Notes under the pieces: generated by a model
The model's input: the letters and a program-made list of their open reading frames with translations, nothing else
What the model was told of the DNA's origin: nothing
Databases searched by the model: none
NCBI GenBank assembly: GCA_050084985.1
Contig: JBITNC010000001.1
Coordinates: 31,558,001-31,622,000, forward strand
Direction of reading: 5' to 3'
DNA from: Nageia nagi
Lineage: Eukaryota; Pinophyta
Length of the DNA stretch: 64,000 nucleotides
Program-made: the position numbers and the translations under genes
Shown here: in pieces, positions 33,980 to 46,534 of the stretch
Numbering within the stretch: the stretch's first letter is position 1
Layout of the letters: the number at the start of each line of letters is the position of its first letter

Positions 33980-35460
33980 TTGATAATATATGTTAGGATG
34001 ATAGATATGCATGGGAAAAATATATCATGGCCTAATTGTATCATGATTTGCACAATTTTGTTATGGTCTAAAAAAGTGTCAAGAGGGTGTCTCATTCATT
34101 TGTACTTTAATGTTGTGGTTAAAAATACATATGAGTATGTAGGCCAAGGGGGATTCCATTGGATCATACATCAGATGATGATCCCACTTGGTGTGTACGG
34201 GCAAGGCATGGTAGACTCACTAGACCGTACAAGGGTGTGAAGGCATGGTACAAGGTCATGGATGGCCTAGTTGATGATAAGGTTTTGATTTAAAATATGT
34301 TTTCAAGTTTTAATATTTTAGTTTGGTATTTACATGTATATTGACATGTTATAGGGTTTGGTTTTATAGATTATGTGATATATAAGCCATATATGGCCCT
34401 ATCATAGTGGCTAAATGAGCCAAGGGGAGAATTAGGATGGCAACACATAACTTATTATTTGCAAACAAGGAAGGATTTTATAGAGCCCTATAGAACTAAA
34501 TGGGTGATGAGATGATTTGGAAAGAGACAAGGGATTCTAGCAACTCGTAGGTTTTTGGTGAGGATGGGAGGGCAAAAGGAATATGATCCACAATACTATG
34601 AAGTTCCACCTAAGTAGAAGGAGGATTAGGAAGCCCAATATGATGGCTTAAGAAGTGACATCAATGATAAGGGAGACAATGCATATGATGGACCCCCATT
34701 TGATCAAGCGTATTTGATATAGTGGGTTGGTGTTGGACTAGAGGAACTTGGTATTTATGCATTAGAGAATTTAGCTAAGATAGCCAAGGGTGATATTGAG
34801 GAAGAAGAGGGAGAGGAATAAGGGGATGAGGAAAGTAATGATGGTGAGGAGGAAAAGGAGCAGCCTCATGTTAACATTTTTGATGATGAAGAGGATATGG
34901 AACTTGAGGATACTTCACATGGAGGTGGATGGGGTAATCCACTCAAGGTAATTCCACTCTCTTATTCCTAATAATAGCTTGAGAATGAGCTCAATAAGTA
35001 AACATTCTTTTACCTACAATTTAGTTTTAAAATATTGCAATATACTAATAAATACATTCATTGTTATCATAGGTTAAATAAAATTGGATCTATAGGTAAA
35101 GAAGGTAGAAAAGAAAAGAAAATAATATGAAGTAGTAGCAGTTGATATTGAAATGGCAACAAAAGATGAAGAGATAGAGAACTTGAAAGTAAAAGCAACC
35201 ACATTAGAGCAAGCCTAAGAGACATTGATTCGAATAAAAGAAGCAAAAAGAAAAAAAAACTTCCTTAGAATGATGGATCAAGTCCCAAGTCAAAGCAAAC
35301 AAATTAATGACTTGCTAAATGAAAAAGGTTAATTACAATTACAACTTGTAGCTCTTGAGGTGCAAATTGGGATAAAGAGACCCAATCTATTTAGGACAAC
35401 TTCTAAGTCTAGGACCACAAAGAGTCATCATGGTACCACCAACTAGGCTAGTGTAGGTAG
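33980..35460 (+). pseudogene. Coding-like, possibly spliced gene antisense to the element
   Basis: On the plus strand, opposite to gag, one frame from about 34417 to 34947 reads as protein with only a few stops (mostly TAG). It contains EYDPQYYEVPP, 'FDQAYLI', a 'LEELGIYALENLAKIAKG' helix and a long acidic tail. At 34948 a GT follows CTCAAG. An AG near 35095 would rejoin the frame to a lysine-rich, coiled-coil-like part (VKKVEKKRK, then ENLKVKATTLEQ), giving a candidate 148-bp intron. An open stretch at 33980-34240 lies upstream. I do not recognise the protein. It could be an antisense accessory ORF, as in Grande-type elements, or a captured or inserted gene. Confidence 0.45.
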
Positions 35461-36820
35461 TTGATATATAGTTATATTTGGTTGATGGTTGTCTCATATT
35501 ACATAGGTAGTTGATATATTTTATATATATATATAATTTATGTTTGACAACTTTTGGTATTTGAATGCTTGTGTAATTTTCTTTAAACATTATAAGTTTT
35601 GATAAATATGACTACATAGATGTTTCTTTGTTATTTTATGGATGCTTGTATTTGTATTTATATGAGACATAAAGTCCAAATTGAAAAGCATCATATTTTA
35701 AAAAGAAATAACCTAAAGAGAGACCAATGCTAGTGCTAGGGAGTTTAAGGACCTAAGTGTGAAACTTAAGCTTATTCATTTATGTTAATCAAATGTCATT
35801 CAAATTTTATAAAATCAATGAAATCAAATAACATATGTACATACATGTATTGATTGACCAACAGAGTTTATAGGATCTAAAATGGATATATTTTTCATAG
35901 GAATCACCATTTGATATGCAAAATGACTTTATTGTCCTACAAAACCTAAAAATTAATGACTATACATGAAAAATGCAAAGGATCTTAGGAATCACCATTT
36001 GATATGCAAAATGACTTGATTTTCCTACAAAACCTAAAAATTAATGACTATACATGAAAAATTCAAAGGATCCTAGCATTATTGATGGTAAAACATATAG
36101 GAAAAGGGATTTATTATGTCCTCTTTACCCCTAAAAGGGCAACCTCAAAAAGTTTAAGAGTAAAAAAAATGGCCTAGGAAAGAAAAACTAAGCTCACCCA
36201 ATTGAGAAAAAAATTATCAGAGTGTCTAGGTGCAACTTTGTCTTAGTAAATCATGTTAACTATGAATGAAAAGTAAAAAATAAACATTAGGAAATGGTTT
36301 ACAACTCAACAAATTGATATTTGTTAATGAAAAAACAAGAATAATAGCATGAGTGTTGATATTAGCATTAGTGTTGAGGATAAAAAGATGCCAAAAGGAA
36401 AAGGTAATAATAGAAAATGTCCCTAGTATGCATGAGATAACACACAACTAAAAATGGATCCCAACATGAGTGTTAGAGAAAAATCAAATAAAAATCAAGC
36501 ACACAACTAAACTATTACAAACATAAATCAAACTAACATTAATAATGATAAGGATAATATTTTGTACTTTTTTGGCATGCATAAGGGAAGCTACTTACAA
36601 AATTGATAATTGAATATTTGGATTTGGCTTTTACAAAGTTTGGAAAATAATTTTTCAAGATCTCCATGTTATTATTCTATTCATGCTAATATCCTTGTAA
36701 CTTCTTTGGTTTATCATATATATTTGTCTTATCCTTGGAACTCTTTTTATCTTTTGACGATGGAAAGGACATCTTTTGATAAATTAAATGTTGAATTTTA
36801 TGGAGCAATGGTATATGATA
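35461..36820. other. Non-coding part of Tat-like element
   Basis: AT-rich, with no domain on either strand where pol would be expected. It contains an 88-bp tandem duplication (35900-35987 and 35988-36073). Confidence 0.5.
35900..36073. repeat. 88-bp tandem duplication
   Basis: GGAATCACCATTTGATATGC starts at 35900 and again at 35988; the two units are nearly identical, including ATTAATGACTATACATGAAA. Confidence 0.92.
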
Positions 36821-36829
36821 CTTGCTTTC

Positions 36830-38120
36830 ATTTCCCCCTTATTAGTGATATTCACAAAATTGAACTAAATTGCACTCATTAGGAACCCATAACTTGAAAT
36901 ATGGTTGGCTTTGAGGTTTGGATGGTTGCTCAACTAATTTCCTCTTGAATAATGCCTTATCTACCTCATCAATATCTTCATAAAACAAAGTGAAATTTCT
37001 TCTAAGGAAGGATAGATACTTTGTATATAGTATTTTTTCTTCTTATTTAACCTTCTTGCCATCTTTCATAATTGTCATTTGTTTCTTTGATTGTAATGAA
37101 TCAACTTTTGCTACTACTACATTGTTTTTCTAGATTCCTTGTTATATCTTGCTTCAGGATGAGGTGTTATCTTGTCTTTTGTTTATTTCTTTTCCTTTTT
37201 ACATTGACCACATATGATATAAAACCTTTATTTTTCCACTATAGACTAAAGGAATTTCTCTAACAATAACTTATAATATTCAAAATATTTTTCTTTGTAC
37301 TTTTCTTTTAGAGACTCAATAAAAGTAACAATCTTTATGTCATCAACCATATATACCTGATTTGCTATTCTTGTTGAATATTTGATGAAGGATTCAAGAT
37401 ACTTTCCCTCTCTTATCTTGTTATTTATCAAATTACTCAATGTAACCTTTATGAATGTACATTTCATAAAAGCTAAGAAATATTGATTTGAGTTGTCCAA
37501 AATTCTCAATGCTAGCATGGGATAATCTAGAAAACCATGTAAGAGCATCACATGTTAATGATAAAGGGAACAAATTTGCGTACAAATCTTCAGACATGGT
37601 GATTAATGATACCTAATTTGAATAAATACATAAATGCAAATATGGATAACTAGTTCCATCATATTTTATGAATTTAAGTTCCCTTTTTGTGTCTAATATC
37701 TTTGATTTGATTATCATGCATAGTGGAGTTTTCTTCATTTATTTGGAGTTGAAAACCTTGTACCTTTTTCATTTTTATTATTTCTTAATCAATTTTCTTG
37801 ACTCTCTCTTGAATATCATCAACATGCATTGCTTCAAATTCCCTTTCTAAATCTGTTATGTCATCATTTTCTAGAATAATTCTTGTAATTGGTTCATGCA
37901 GTTGATCTAAATTTTATCCTTCTTCAAATGTTGGAATATGATGATGGATCTTAATGAATTTGAAAGCTTTTCTTCTTGTATTTATATCATAAGTAAGATG
38001 TTGTAATGTGGTATTCACTAACCATTCCCTATCTTTGTGAGCTAATCTAATCATGTTCTCCATTTGTACTTTAATAATTTTGCACATTTGATATCTTCTT
38101 CTTATTGAGTTCAAGCATAA
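36830..38120 (-). pseudogene. Tat-type gag remnant
   Basis: On the minus strand, the region around 37500-37690 encodes KYDGTSYPYLHL, then EDLYANLFPLSL and DALTWFSRLSHASIENF. This is the typical capsid block of Tat/Athila-type gag (retrotransposon gag family). After a frameshift near 37500, 37246-37551 continues with IREGKYLESFIKYSTRIANQ and VTFIESLK, the second half of the same domain. Towards 36830-36900, FCEYH with following residues looks like a decayed C-x-x-H knuckle. 37914-38114 is an N-terminal piece. Stops and at least two frameshifts. Confidence 0.82.
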
Positions 38121-39940
38121 ATGGGTTCCATTGCTTGAGAAAGTAATTCATCATTTTTTTTCATTTGTTACTCTCATAAGGGGGTCACTTAATAGAAAGC
38201 CTTCATAACACCTACATGTATGGGCTTATTACAAAATCCCCTATTTTTAAAATTTACCACCTTCTTTTTTAATTTATTAAACCCTTCATGGTAAACTTCT
38301 ATATAATAAATAAAACCCTTTTTTAAAATATACCATTTTACCAACAATATTGAATCAATTTTCAATACCCCTTAGTAGTTTTATCCCTTAACATCATCAC
38401 TTGGATTTATAGTAGTCTAGAACATTTCCAATCAAAATCCTTATCTCTTAATATTTAAAGTCACCTAAAATGATAACTCCTAATACGGAGTAAAGGTAAA
38501 TATTTATTTGAAAATGTAACATACAAAATAATATCACTTGAAAATGAAAAAAAAATCACACCAAAAATCACTTGACATATGCACACAATAAGATAATTAG
38601 AAACTTATTAGACCCACATGCAAAGGTAAGCATAGTGAAGGAGGGGGAAAGGGAGTGGTGATAGGTTTTTGACAAAACACATGGTATGCTATTAATTATG
38701 GTTGATGTATATCCTTTTCCTAAAATATATAGCTAATATACATGAAACCACTAACTTTAACCCATTTAAAAGAGAATTTTATGGAAAATTTGATAATAAA
38801 TGGAAAATCTTCAAATTTGGCCTCTTAATGGTGATGTGGATAACTTGAATGGTGTGGAATTAGAAAAGAGAATTTAATAAGATACATATGATATAGAAAC
38901 ATTGATAATTGAATATCTTAATTTTGATCCTCTAATTAGCCATTGCTAATAATGTCTTACTGCTTGATGATATATTTTGCCCTCTAAATTATGTAGAGAG
39001 AGTCTTATTGATTTTGATAAATAATGTTCAAGCATGCTTAATGCTTTTAAGAAGCCTAAGTGCAAGTTGTATGATTTCATAAGCATTAGTTTTAGATCAT
39101 TTTTCATCCTCACATTATTGGTTGGTAGATTTGGTTAAGACCATTCAAAAATAAGATATAGGGTAGAGAGTAGATTCCCTTAAGTCCCTAGGCCTTGAAG
39201 AATCCAAAATTGCTCTCATCTCTAAGAAAGTCCCAGTAAGATCCACAACCATAAGCCATGATAAGAAGTTAGATCATCACTTACAACACCAAATTTTGGA
39301 AATAAGGAGAGGGGAATACTAATGAGATGAGTTGCAAAGAAGGATTTTTATTGAGCATTTATTTGGGAATTAGCTAGACTATGAAGTGGGGAAAACCCAT
39401 TGGGTGGAGAGCATAATAATTCTCATTATTTGCAAGGCCCATATCAAAATAAAAGGAGTAACTCTAACTTAAAAGATATTAAATAAGATTATAGAAACCA
39501 TGTTGACTAAGAATCTCATTACCCATTATGATTTTTAATAGTTTATAACTACTCATCATATGATTATCATTATATTTGTATTATTATTTCATTTAAATAT
39601 ATTGAAAAATTAAAAGAATATATGTTGTATAAATTTTAAATACCCCTACCCCCTTCCCCTATAAAATACTTACCGATATGCTGATAACTCAACTTTATAT
39701 TAAAAATACTCCTTGGTAGGACTCATGTGCTATTTTCCATTTCCTAAAAGTGACCCCCTTGGTTATTCTAATTCATATTAGACTGTTAAATTACATCGAA
39801 TATGTTGTTTGTTCCTAGGTTGAAATATTCTTTTTTTTTTAATCTTGTAATCATCCTTTACTTTCTAAATCCATCCTTTGTAATATATAATATTTTGTGG
39901 TATGTCCATTTCTATAACTTCATTTGTGTATTTTAAATGA
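38121..39940. other. Non-coding spacer upstream of gag in Tat-like element
   Basis: AT-rich sequence with C-rich words near 39640-39660. No convincing frame on either strand. Confidence 0.5.
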
Positions 39941-39949
39941 AATAATTTT

Positions 39950-40830
39950 TATTTAATACTATTATCTACTTCTGAATAACCCACATATGGCATGTGAACT
40001 TCTTCTAGCATCTTATTGATTTCTACGTATTTCTTAGGATCTTCCATATCACATTCATCTTTAACCAAGTTACCATCCTCTTCCTCAAGTTATTCAATAT
40101 TAAAAACCTAATTAACCAATGATAAGTCTATACATTTAGATGGTTCCTTTGTATGATTATTGACATCCTCTTTGCCTACATGAGCTTCTTGATAAAGCAA
40201 ATTTTGTAATGTTATAGTAGGCATAGCATCTACACTAGTATCATTAATTGCTTTTGCATTTTCTTGATAAGTTCAACTTTTATTATTGATTCAAGAATGA
40301 CTAAATTATCCCTATATTATTGATTGCTTGAATCTCATCATCCATGCTAGGAAGAGCATTCACACTAACATGGGCATCCATGTTAGGACTATTAATGCTG
40401 AAAGACCTAATAGTATGTGTAACATCAAATCTATGTATGAAGAACACTAAATATGGTTCAATTGATGTAAGAATCATGTTGCAAGGACATTTAGGTCCTT
40501 TTAATCCATTAGCATACCATAACCTTCATTTTTTGATAACTTCAACATCTTCTTTGATGACATCAACTATAAAAACTTTCTCTTTGACTCGTAATTCATT
40601 GAGCAATTTAATAAACTTGTATTTTTTATCCTTGGAACTCATGATTTTTCTTAAAGTCTCTTCATTACTCAATTATGCAATGATATCATCATCAACTAAA
40701 ATGGAAAGGATGTTCTAATTTGTTGGGGTTTTTAGTCCTTTACTGCTAGATTTATTCTCGTAATTCATTATCTTTGCTAAGTTATCTAAGATTTCTATGG
40801 AGCTTTTGTTATATGAAGGATTCTCATCAT
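39950..40830 (-). pseudogene. Decayed frame upstream of gag (ORF1-like position)
   Basis: One minus-strand frame shows protein-like runs between stops. Examples are 'SNEETLRKIMSSKDKKYKF', 'LRVKEKVFIVDVIKEDVEV', NGLKGPKCPC and, further on, 'ECDMEDPKKYVEINKMLEEV'. No family is recognised. The position between the primer site and gag matches the extra ORF1 of Ogre elements. Its identity is inferred from position only. Confidence 0.4.
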
Positions 40831-41138
40831 TGTACTCCTTTGTTAGTTATCCTTGTGATATTTTAGGTTGATTCTTATTATGGATTCTTTCACTTCATAT
40901 TTGATCTTGAAAAGCAATATGTGTTCCAACAAGTTTTCTTCACTTGGGAGATTTCTCAACTACAAGGTTAGTAGGCTCACAAGAAATTTTGTATTTTCAT
41001 TTCTAGTAACATAAAATACGTTTGGAACATAACATATAATTAATACCTTTAATATGTTTGATATTGTATTAAAATTTTAATGTAGGTTCAAGAGCATTTA
41101 TTTATAACCCTAATTAGGAGAAGGATATGTTATAAAAA

Positions 41139-41149
41139 GGTGGGTGCCA
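41139..41149 (-). other. Primer-binding site of Tat-like element
   Basis: On the minus strand, TGGCACCCACC follows the 5' LTR end after three bases. It resembles the TGGCGCCCACC-type primer site of some Tat elements and does not match the initiator-Met type used by the other elements here. It also fixes the element's orientation. Confidence 0.65.
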
Positions 41150-41152
41150 ATA

Positions 41153-41959
41153 TGTTGAAGTATTTTTAGTATCCCCTAGTATTAAACTAGGTAGAAACTA
41201 TGGTAAAACATTCAAACATGTTATCCTAGTTATTTAACTTGAATAAATAATGGATAACAAAAATAATAGGAAATAAGCAAGTAACCTAAATGGATTCAAA
41301 AACAAAGTAACAAACTAGGGTTTTTTAATTAAGATAACACATGCACACAATAAAGAGGAAGGGATCAACTGAAAGATAAATATATATGAATCCTTACCTA
41401 GGTAAAGATAATTATATGCAGACATGAACTTATTGAAGCTATGTGACCTTGATGTACGAACCCCACTGAGCATAATAATAATAAGAGTAACATGAATCCT
41501 AGTGATAATGCAAAGGGTAGGTTTAAAACAACAACATGGGTGTGGATGATGGTGTGCACACTAGGATTTTGACCAAGTAGAGTTCACCATTAAGGATTAA
41601 AGTACCATAAAAGGCCAACAAGTCAAACCAAACATATAATTATGAAGGATGGAATGAAAAATATACTTGAGTGATAACAAGATCTCAATCTCAATATACA
41701 AAATTTAGAAACACTTAATAATTATGTATGAATTATCAATATGAAATCTTGATTACTTTCCCATGTAAACATACTTTCTTTTGAATATGTAAGATATCAT
41801 CCAATGGCCCTTTAATAAGGCTAGCACCAATGCTAGGGTACCTAGCATAGAAATAAGATCACATGAGAGATGATTGATAATAATACCAACAATATGATAT
41901 AAGATCAATAAATTATAACATCTAAGTGGGGCCACCTTAGGGGGGCCAAAATTAGGTGT
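41153..41959 (-). repeat. 5' LTR of Tat-like element
   Basis: It aligns with 31296-32132. On the plus strand it ends GTGT directly before CTATC, whereas the other LTR ends GTGTCA, so the last two bases appear to have been lost by a 2-bp deletion at the junction. Confidence 0.87.
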
Positions 41960-41964
41960 CTATC

Positions 41965-43010
41965 CACTTCCAATTCGAATAAGGTGGAAGGCTTATGATG
42001 CATATTTAACATCTAGTATGGAAGCTCAAGGTATAAATTGTAACCCTCAATTTTTGAATCAACTATATGTATGAAATGAATATGTATGATTGAATGTACC
42101 AATGCAAAATGCATGGTTTGATTATTAAAATTTATTAAATATACAAAATTCACATGTACAACAAACTCCAAATTTGGAATTTAGTGAATTTAAAAGAGTG
42201 TTGCTTGCATTGAGTGATGAAATTGAATAACTAAAATAAGCAAAATTACAAATTGATGCTCATGATTTTCTTTGAAATCTTTTTTATATTATTCAAACTA
42301 AAATTATTCAAGATAATTAGGTTCAATTGGAACTTGAACTTATTTATTGTTCTTCTAAAATTGATAATCATCCAAAAATTGATGAACAATGTGTTTTTCA
42401 TGAAGAATCTGAAGAAGAAATCAAGAAACCTTAATTTTCTTATATTTATGTTGAAGGAAAAGAATTTGAAAGATCCATTGTAAATTCAAGTTTTTCATGC
42501 AATGTTATGTTATGTTAAATGTTTTACAAATTTTCTCTTGATGATGAAATGATGTTGATTGATTTCAATGGTCATGAAATGCTGATGATTGGAATGTTGA
42601 AAGATAAACATATTCAATTAAATCCAACTATACAAAAGTACATTGATATCTTCTTAGTTGACATGTCTAAACTCATTTTGGATCAATAGTGCTCATAGGT
42701 TGTTAAAACTTTTATTGAATATTTTGAAGAAGAAGAGGAAGAAAAGGTAAGCATCTCTAATCCTTCAAGTGATTCAATTTTAGATATTATGAGTAAAGAA
42801 TTTCTTTTTCATGATGATTCATTTGATTCTTCTTGCATAAAAAATGAGGCTATTAATTCCATTGAACAAAATCCTAATCTCTATAATTTACCTTCAACCT
42901 AAGAATCATAAAAAACTATCAATGACTATGATTTTTTTCATGATTTTAATTTTGGTGATTATTTTAAACGAAACAAAATCAAAACTTGAAAATTAATTTG
43001 ATCATAAACT
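41965..43010 (+). pseudogene. Unrecognised reading frame, 3' part, decayed
   Basis: It continues the frame of 31076-31290. After a TGA near 42073, one frame keeps protein-like runs between stops: NVPMQNAWFDY, 'NLEFSEFKRVLLALSDEIE', an acidic HEESEEEIKKP, then DEMMLIDFNGHEMLMIGML, 'IQLNPTIQKYIDIFLVDMSK' and FEEEEEEKV. I do not recognise the family. Gag- or pol-like motifs are not evident. It could be an uncommon retroelement ORF. Confidence 0.4.
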
Positions 43011-44490
43011 TATTTCTCATATAGAATTGAACAAGATATTGATGGTGAAAAATCTAATTTTAAGTTTGGTTCTCATTCTATTATTGAATTAGATAACATT
43101 AAATTTAATGTGGAAAACAATTTTGGATTGGATGAATTTTGTTAAAACTTGAAAATTAGGAGTGGAATGAAATAATTGACAAGTTTCTATTTTCATAGGA
43201 AAATGAAGTAGTAAGATATTTCATTGGAAGATGTAAAAAATGTAGATGCATTCATTTTGGGTAAGAAACAAAATTAGTTATAAATTCCTACTGTTTTCAT
43301 GCCTAAATGTTCATTTTTTCCATCTTTTTAAATTGAAGAGTTTTAAGTTCATTAAAATCATTTTTTTTTTATCAAAGTTAATAATGATACATATGTTTTA
43401 GCTAAATATACATTTCTTAAGCCAGCTTGTAAATCACATTTTCGTTGACTCATGTCATTTTGAGGAAAAATTAATTTTTGAAACAAATTGTGTATATGAG
43501 TTTCTTTTGATACATTTAGACATTTTATCAATTATGTCCAATCAACAAAAAAAATCTTAAGTGAAAACATAATTTTACATTCACCTAATTGGTGATCAAG
43601 ATAAGATATTTGACCTAGGTATAATCATTTTTACATTTCTTGTTTGCAAAATAGTTACCTTTTTTATGAATAAAGTCATTTTTATAATGATAGTCTTAGA
43701 TAGAGTTGTGATTTCAGTTTTGTGTTTCAAATTTAACTTTCTTTTCAATAAATTTGAAGATGTTTCAAGAATGAATCTTGATTTTAGTAATTTTCAAGTT
43801 TATGAATATTTTGGTGAATAAAAAGTGATTGAACTCAAAAACTATTTATTTCATCTCTAGATTCTATAGATGGATCAAGCACTCTCGATGATTTTGACAT
43901 AGATTATTTACCAAAATAGGTGTTGACAATAATTCACTACCAATTGGTGTAAATAAAAAAAAAAAGATCTTCTTGAGCTAAGGATGAAAAATGAGGGATG
44001 TTTATGCCAACGACAAGTATGCAACTTTCAAATTTAAATATTTTTTCATGTAGGTTTAGTAACCATAGATTTTACTCTAAAAGGACTATTTAGTATCTCT
44101 TGAATGAACACAATGCCATAATATGGAGAAGTCCCTATCAAAATTGGCATCATAATAGTTATGCCTCTACTGGTGAAAAGACTAGGGATTATGAAAGTAG
44201 TTTGGATTCTTGAAACAAATATTCAAAATTCTATAAAGTATACTAAATGGATCTATTCTAGGTGACAAGGAAAATTCATAGTCAAAAATAAAGTTGTTGA
44301 AAATGATCTTAAGCCATGGATGAAAAATGAAGGATCCAATTATTTCATAGTGTGATCAACAAGCCTCATGCTATTGATAAAGCATAAATGGGTCATGATA
44401 AGCCTCATGCTATAATGATAACCATGGTGAATGAAGAGAAAGATGAAGATGTTTGGAATGATGTTATTATTATTCAAATCTATCTAGAGA
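43011..44490. other. AT-rich remnant, no clear feature
   Basis: Scattered protein-like fragments on the plus strand, such as 'KNVDAFILGKKQN' near 43240, are probably further decay of the frame at 41965-43010. GGATGAAAAATGARGGAT occurs near 43982 and 44323. No domain is recognised. Confidence 0.4.
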
Positions 44491-44496
44491 GTTTGG

Positions 44497-45120
44497 GTTG
44501 AAAAGGGATTGCATTTTGAGTGTATTGTGAGCATTTAAGTGCAAAATCAATTAGAATTTGTATCATCTTTATTCTTTGTTGTTATGAGTCTTATCTATGT
44601 CTTTCATTGATTTTGTCGAGTTTATGGTTTCAAGTCTTAAGTCAAGTATCATTATTTTCCACTTAGTCCTCTCTTGTTTTATTTTGTTTATTTGTCTTAG
44701 AAATTGTTATTAATAAGAACATGCCCCAAAAGTTCTTTTAAGGACCCTAATATTTTTTGTAAAGCTTCAACATATCTTATCTTATTGGTCTCATAGGCAT
44801 AATTTGTAGGTTAAAAAGGGATTGTGTTTTGAGTTTATGTGAGGATTTGAGTGCAAAATAAATTAGAATTTGTATCATCTTGATTCTTTGTTGTTATAAG
44901 TCTTGTCTATGTATTCCATTGAGTCTTTGAGTTTATTATTTTAGGTCTTGAGTCAAGTTTCATTATTATCCATTTGATCCTCTCTCTTTTTGTTTTGTTT
45001 ATTTGTTTTAGTAATTGTTATCAATAAGAACATAACCCAAAAGTTCTTTTAAGGACCTTAAGTTTTTAAGTAAAGCTTCAACATATCTTGTCTTATTGGA
45101 CTCATAGGCATAATTTGTAA
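44497..45120. repeat. 313-bp tandem duplication
   Basis: The unit at 44497-44809 and the unit at 44810-45120 align along their full length, both starting GTTRAAAAGGGATTG and ending GGCATAATTTGTA. They differ by scattered substitutions, so the duplication is not recent. Confidence 0.9.
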
Positions 45121-45137
45121 GTTATTTTCATGCTAAT

Positions 45138-46534
45138 TGATCCATAAACCCTACTTCAAGATTTAATTTTGATCTTCACATTTTGTTCATTTTAGTGCTT
45201 GCAAAAATGAAAATGTACACCAAATAAAAAACACACAAAATGATGTACACATATAGTTACCCTATTTCAACTGATGTGATCTACATCTAGCAAACATCAA
45301 TCCATTATTATAAATTCCATTTTACAATGTCACTTGCATGATCCTTATTGCTTCACTCTTTTATTTATCGAAGTTGAATCACATGATCACTATAGGCTCT
45401 CCATTTAATCCCTTTCTTCAAGATGACTATCTTTTCAATGAAAGTCCTTGAGCATAGTTCCATGTATCTTATCCCAAGATGAAATATTTAGAACTACTAT
45501 TTATCTTTTTTCTTTCCATAATAATGATTATGTCATCCACTTTTTTCTCCATGGCAATAATCTTGTTTATATTCTATTTCTTCTTCTATGCAAGCTTGAA
45601 ATGCACCTCCAATATTAATCTCATGGTTTTATCATTTTCCATGGAGTTTACAATAAAATAGAGTCTTCTAAATTATTTTTAAACCTACACTAACTCACTC
45701 CCCTTGGGAGGAAATCTACACTAAAGGACTTAACTTGTTTTCATACTCCATGTTCCTTTTTATAACATTAAGAGATTACAAATTTGGAGTTTATAGCTAC
45801 ATGGTGATAAGATAATATTTATTATTTTTTCTCCTTTACAATATGCTCTCTCATATTGACAATAATAATCTCCCTCATTTGCATTCTTGTAGCATTGTTT
45901 TAGTCTCATATGGTTATATTCTCTTATCTTTTCGGAATTTGCAAAATAATCAAAACTACTTCTGATGCTATTTTGTCATGACCACAACTTCATAAACATA
46001 ATTTTAAATTACATGAAATTTAATCTAGGTGTTTATGGATATATGTAGCTTAATTGGTCCAAATTTAATGCTTAAAAGTTTTATTGGTATCTCTCAACAT
46101 CATTATTAAGTTTGCCTCCAATGCATATTTGCACTTGGCAACTATCAAAATTTTGATTTTCATGAATATAGAATGATAATTTACCATTTTGTGAGCACTA
46201 TAACTTTCAAGTATTTAATCCAAATGCCTTAAAATTTTAACCACATGTTCAACATAATACGAGGTATGAATGATTCAAATTTCAAGCTATTAATTGACCT
46301 AAGATGTGCATGATGAGTACATCAATAGATCTTTTTATGCATATTTTTGCATTTTTTTATATTTAACTCCAAATTTTGGAAAGCTATAACTTACAAACCA
46401 TAGCTCCATTTTATTCATTATTTGAAACATTGGAATCATAGAAGATAGCTCTTTAATATGGAAGAGAATAATTAACAAAATTATAAACTTAAAAAATCAT
46501 ATTTTTTTAAGACTTTGAAATCCATTTCAGATCA
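45138..46534 (-). repeat. 3' LTR of compact element (1,397 bp)
   Basis: On the plus strand it runs TGATCCATAAACC...CAGATCA. It aligns with 47037-48417 throughout, with substitutions and small indels. Confidence 0.92.

Larger units (their letters stand above)
31296..41959 (-). mobile_element. Tat/Ogre-like LTR element with gag but no visible pol
   Basis: LTRs at 31296-32132 and 41153-41959 are flanked by a perfect 5-bp TSD CTATC (31291-31295, 41960-41964). Read on the minus strand, the order is 5' LTR, primer site, a decayed upstream frame, Tat-type gag, no recognisable protease/RT/integrase, a gene-like region on the opposite strand, tandem-repeat fields, then the 3' LTR. Upstream ORF, antisense ORF and 3'-end tandem repeats are each known from Tat-lineage elements (Ogre, Grande). 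The absence of pol in 10.7 kb suggests a non-autonomous derivative. Confidence 0.82.

Noticed and set aside
40344-40718. 124-residue plus-strand frame
   Set aside because: The opposite strand shows the more coherent protein-like runs there, and the plus frame is their shadow.
45479-45661. Small hydrophobic protein with an apparent membrane segment
   Set aside because: It lies inside the LTR of the compact element and is explained by AT-rich composition; the other LTR does not keep the frame.
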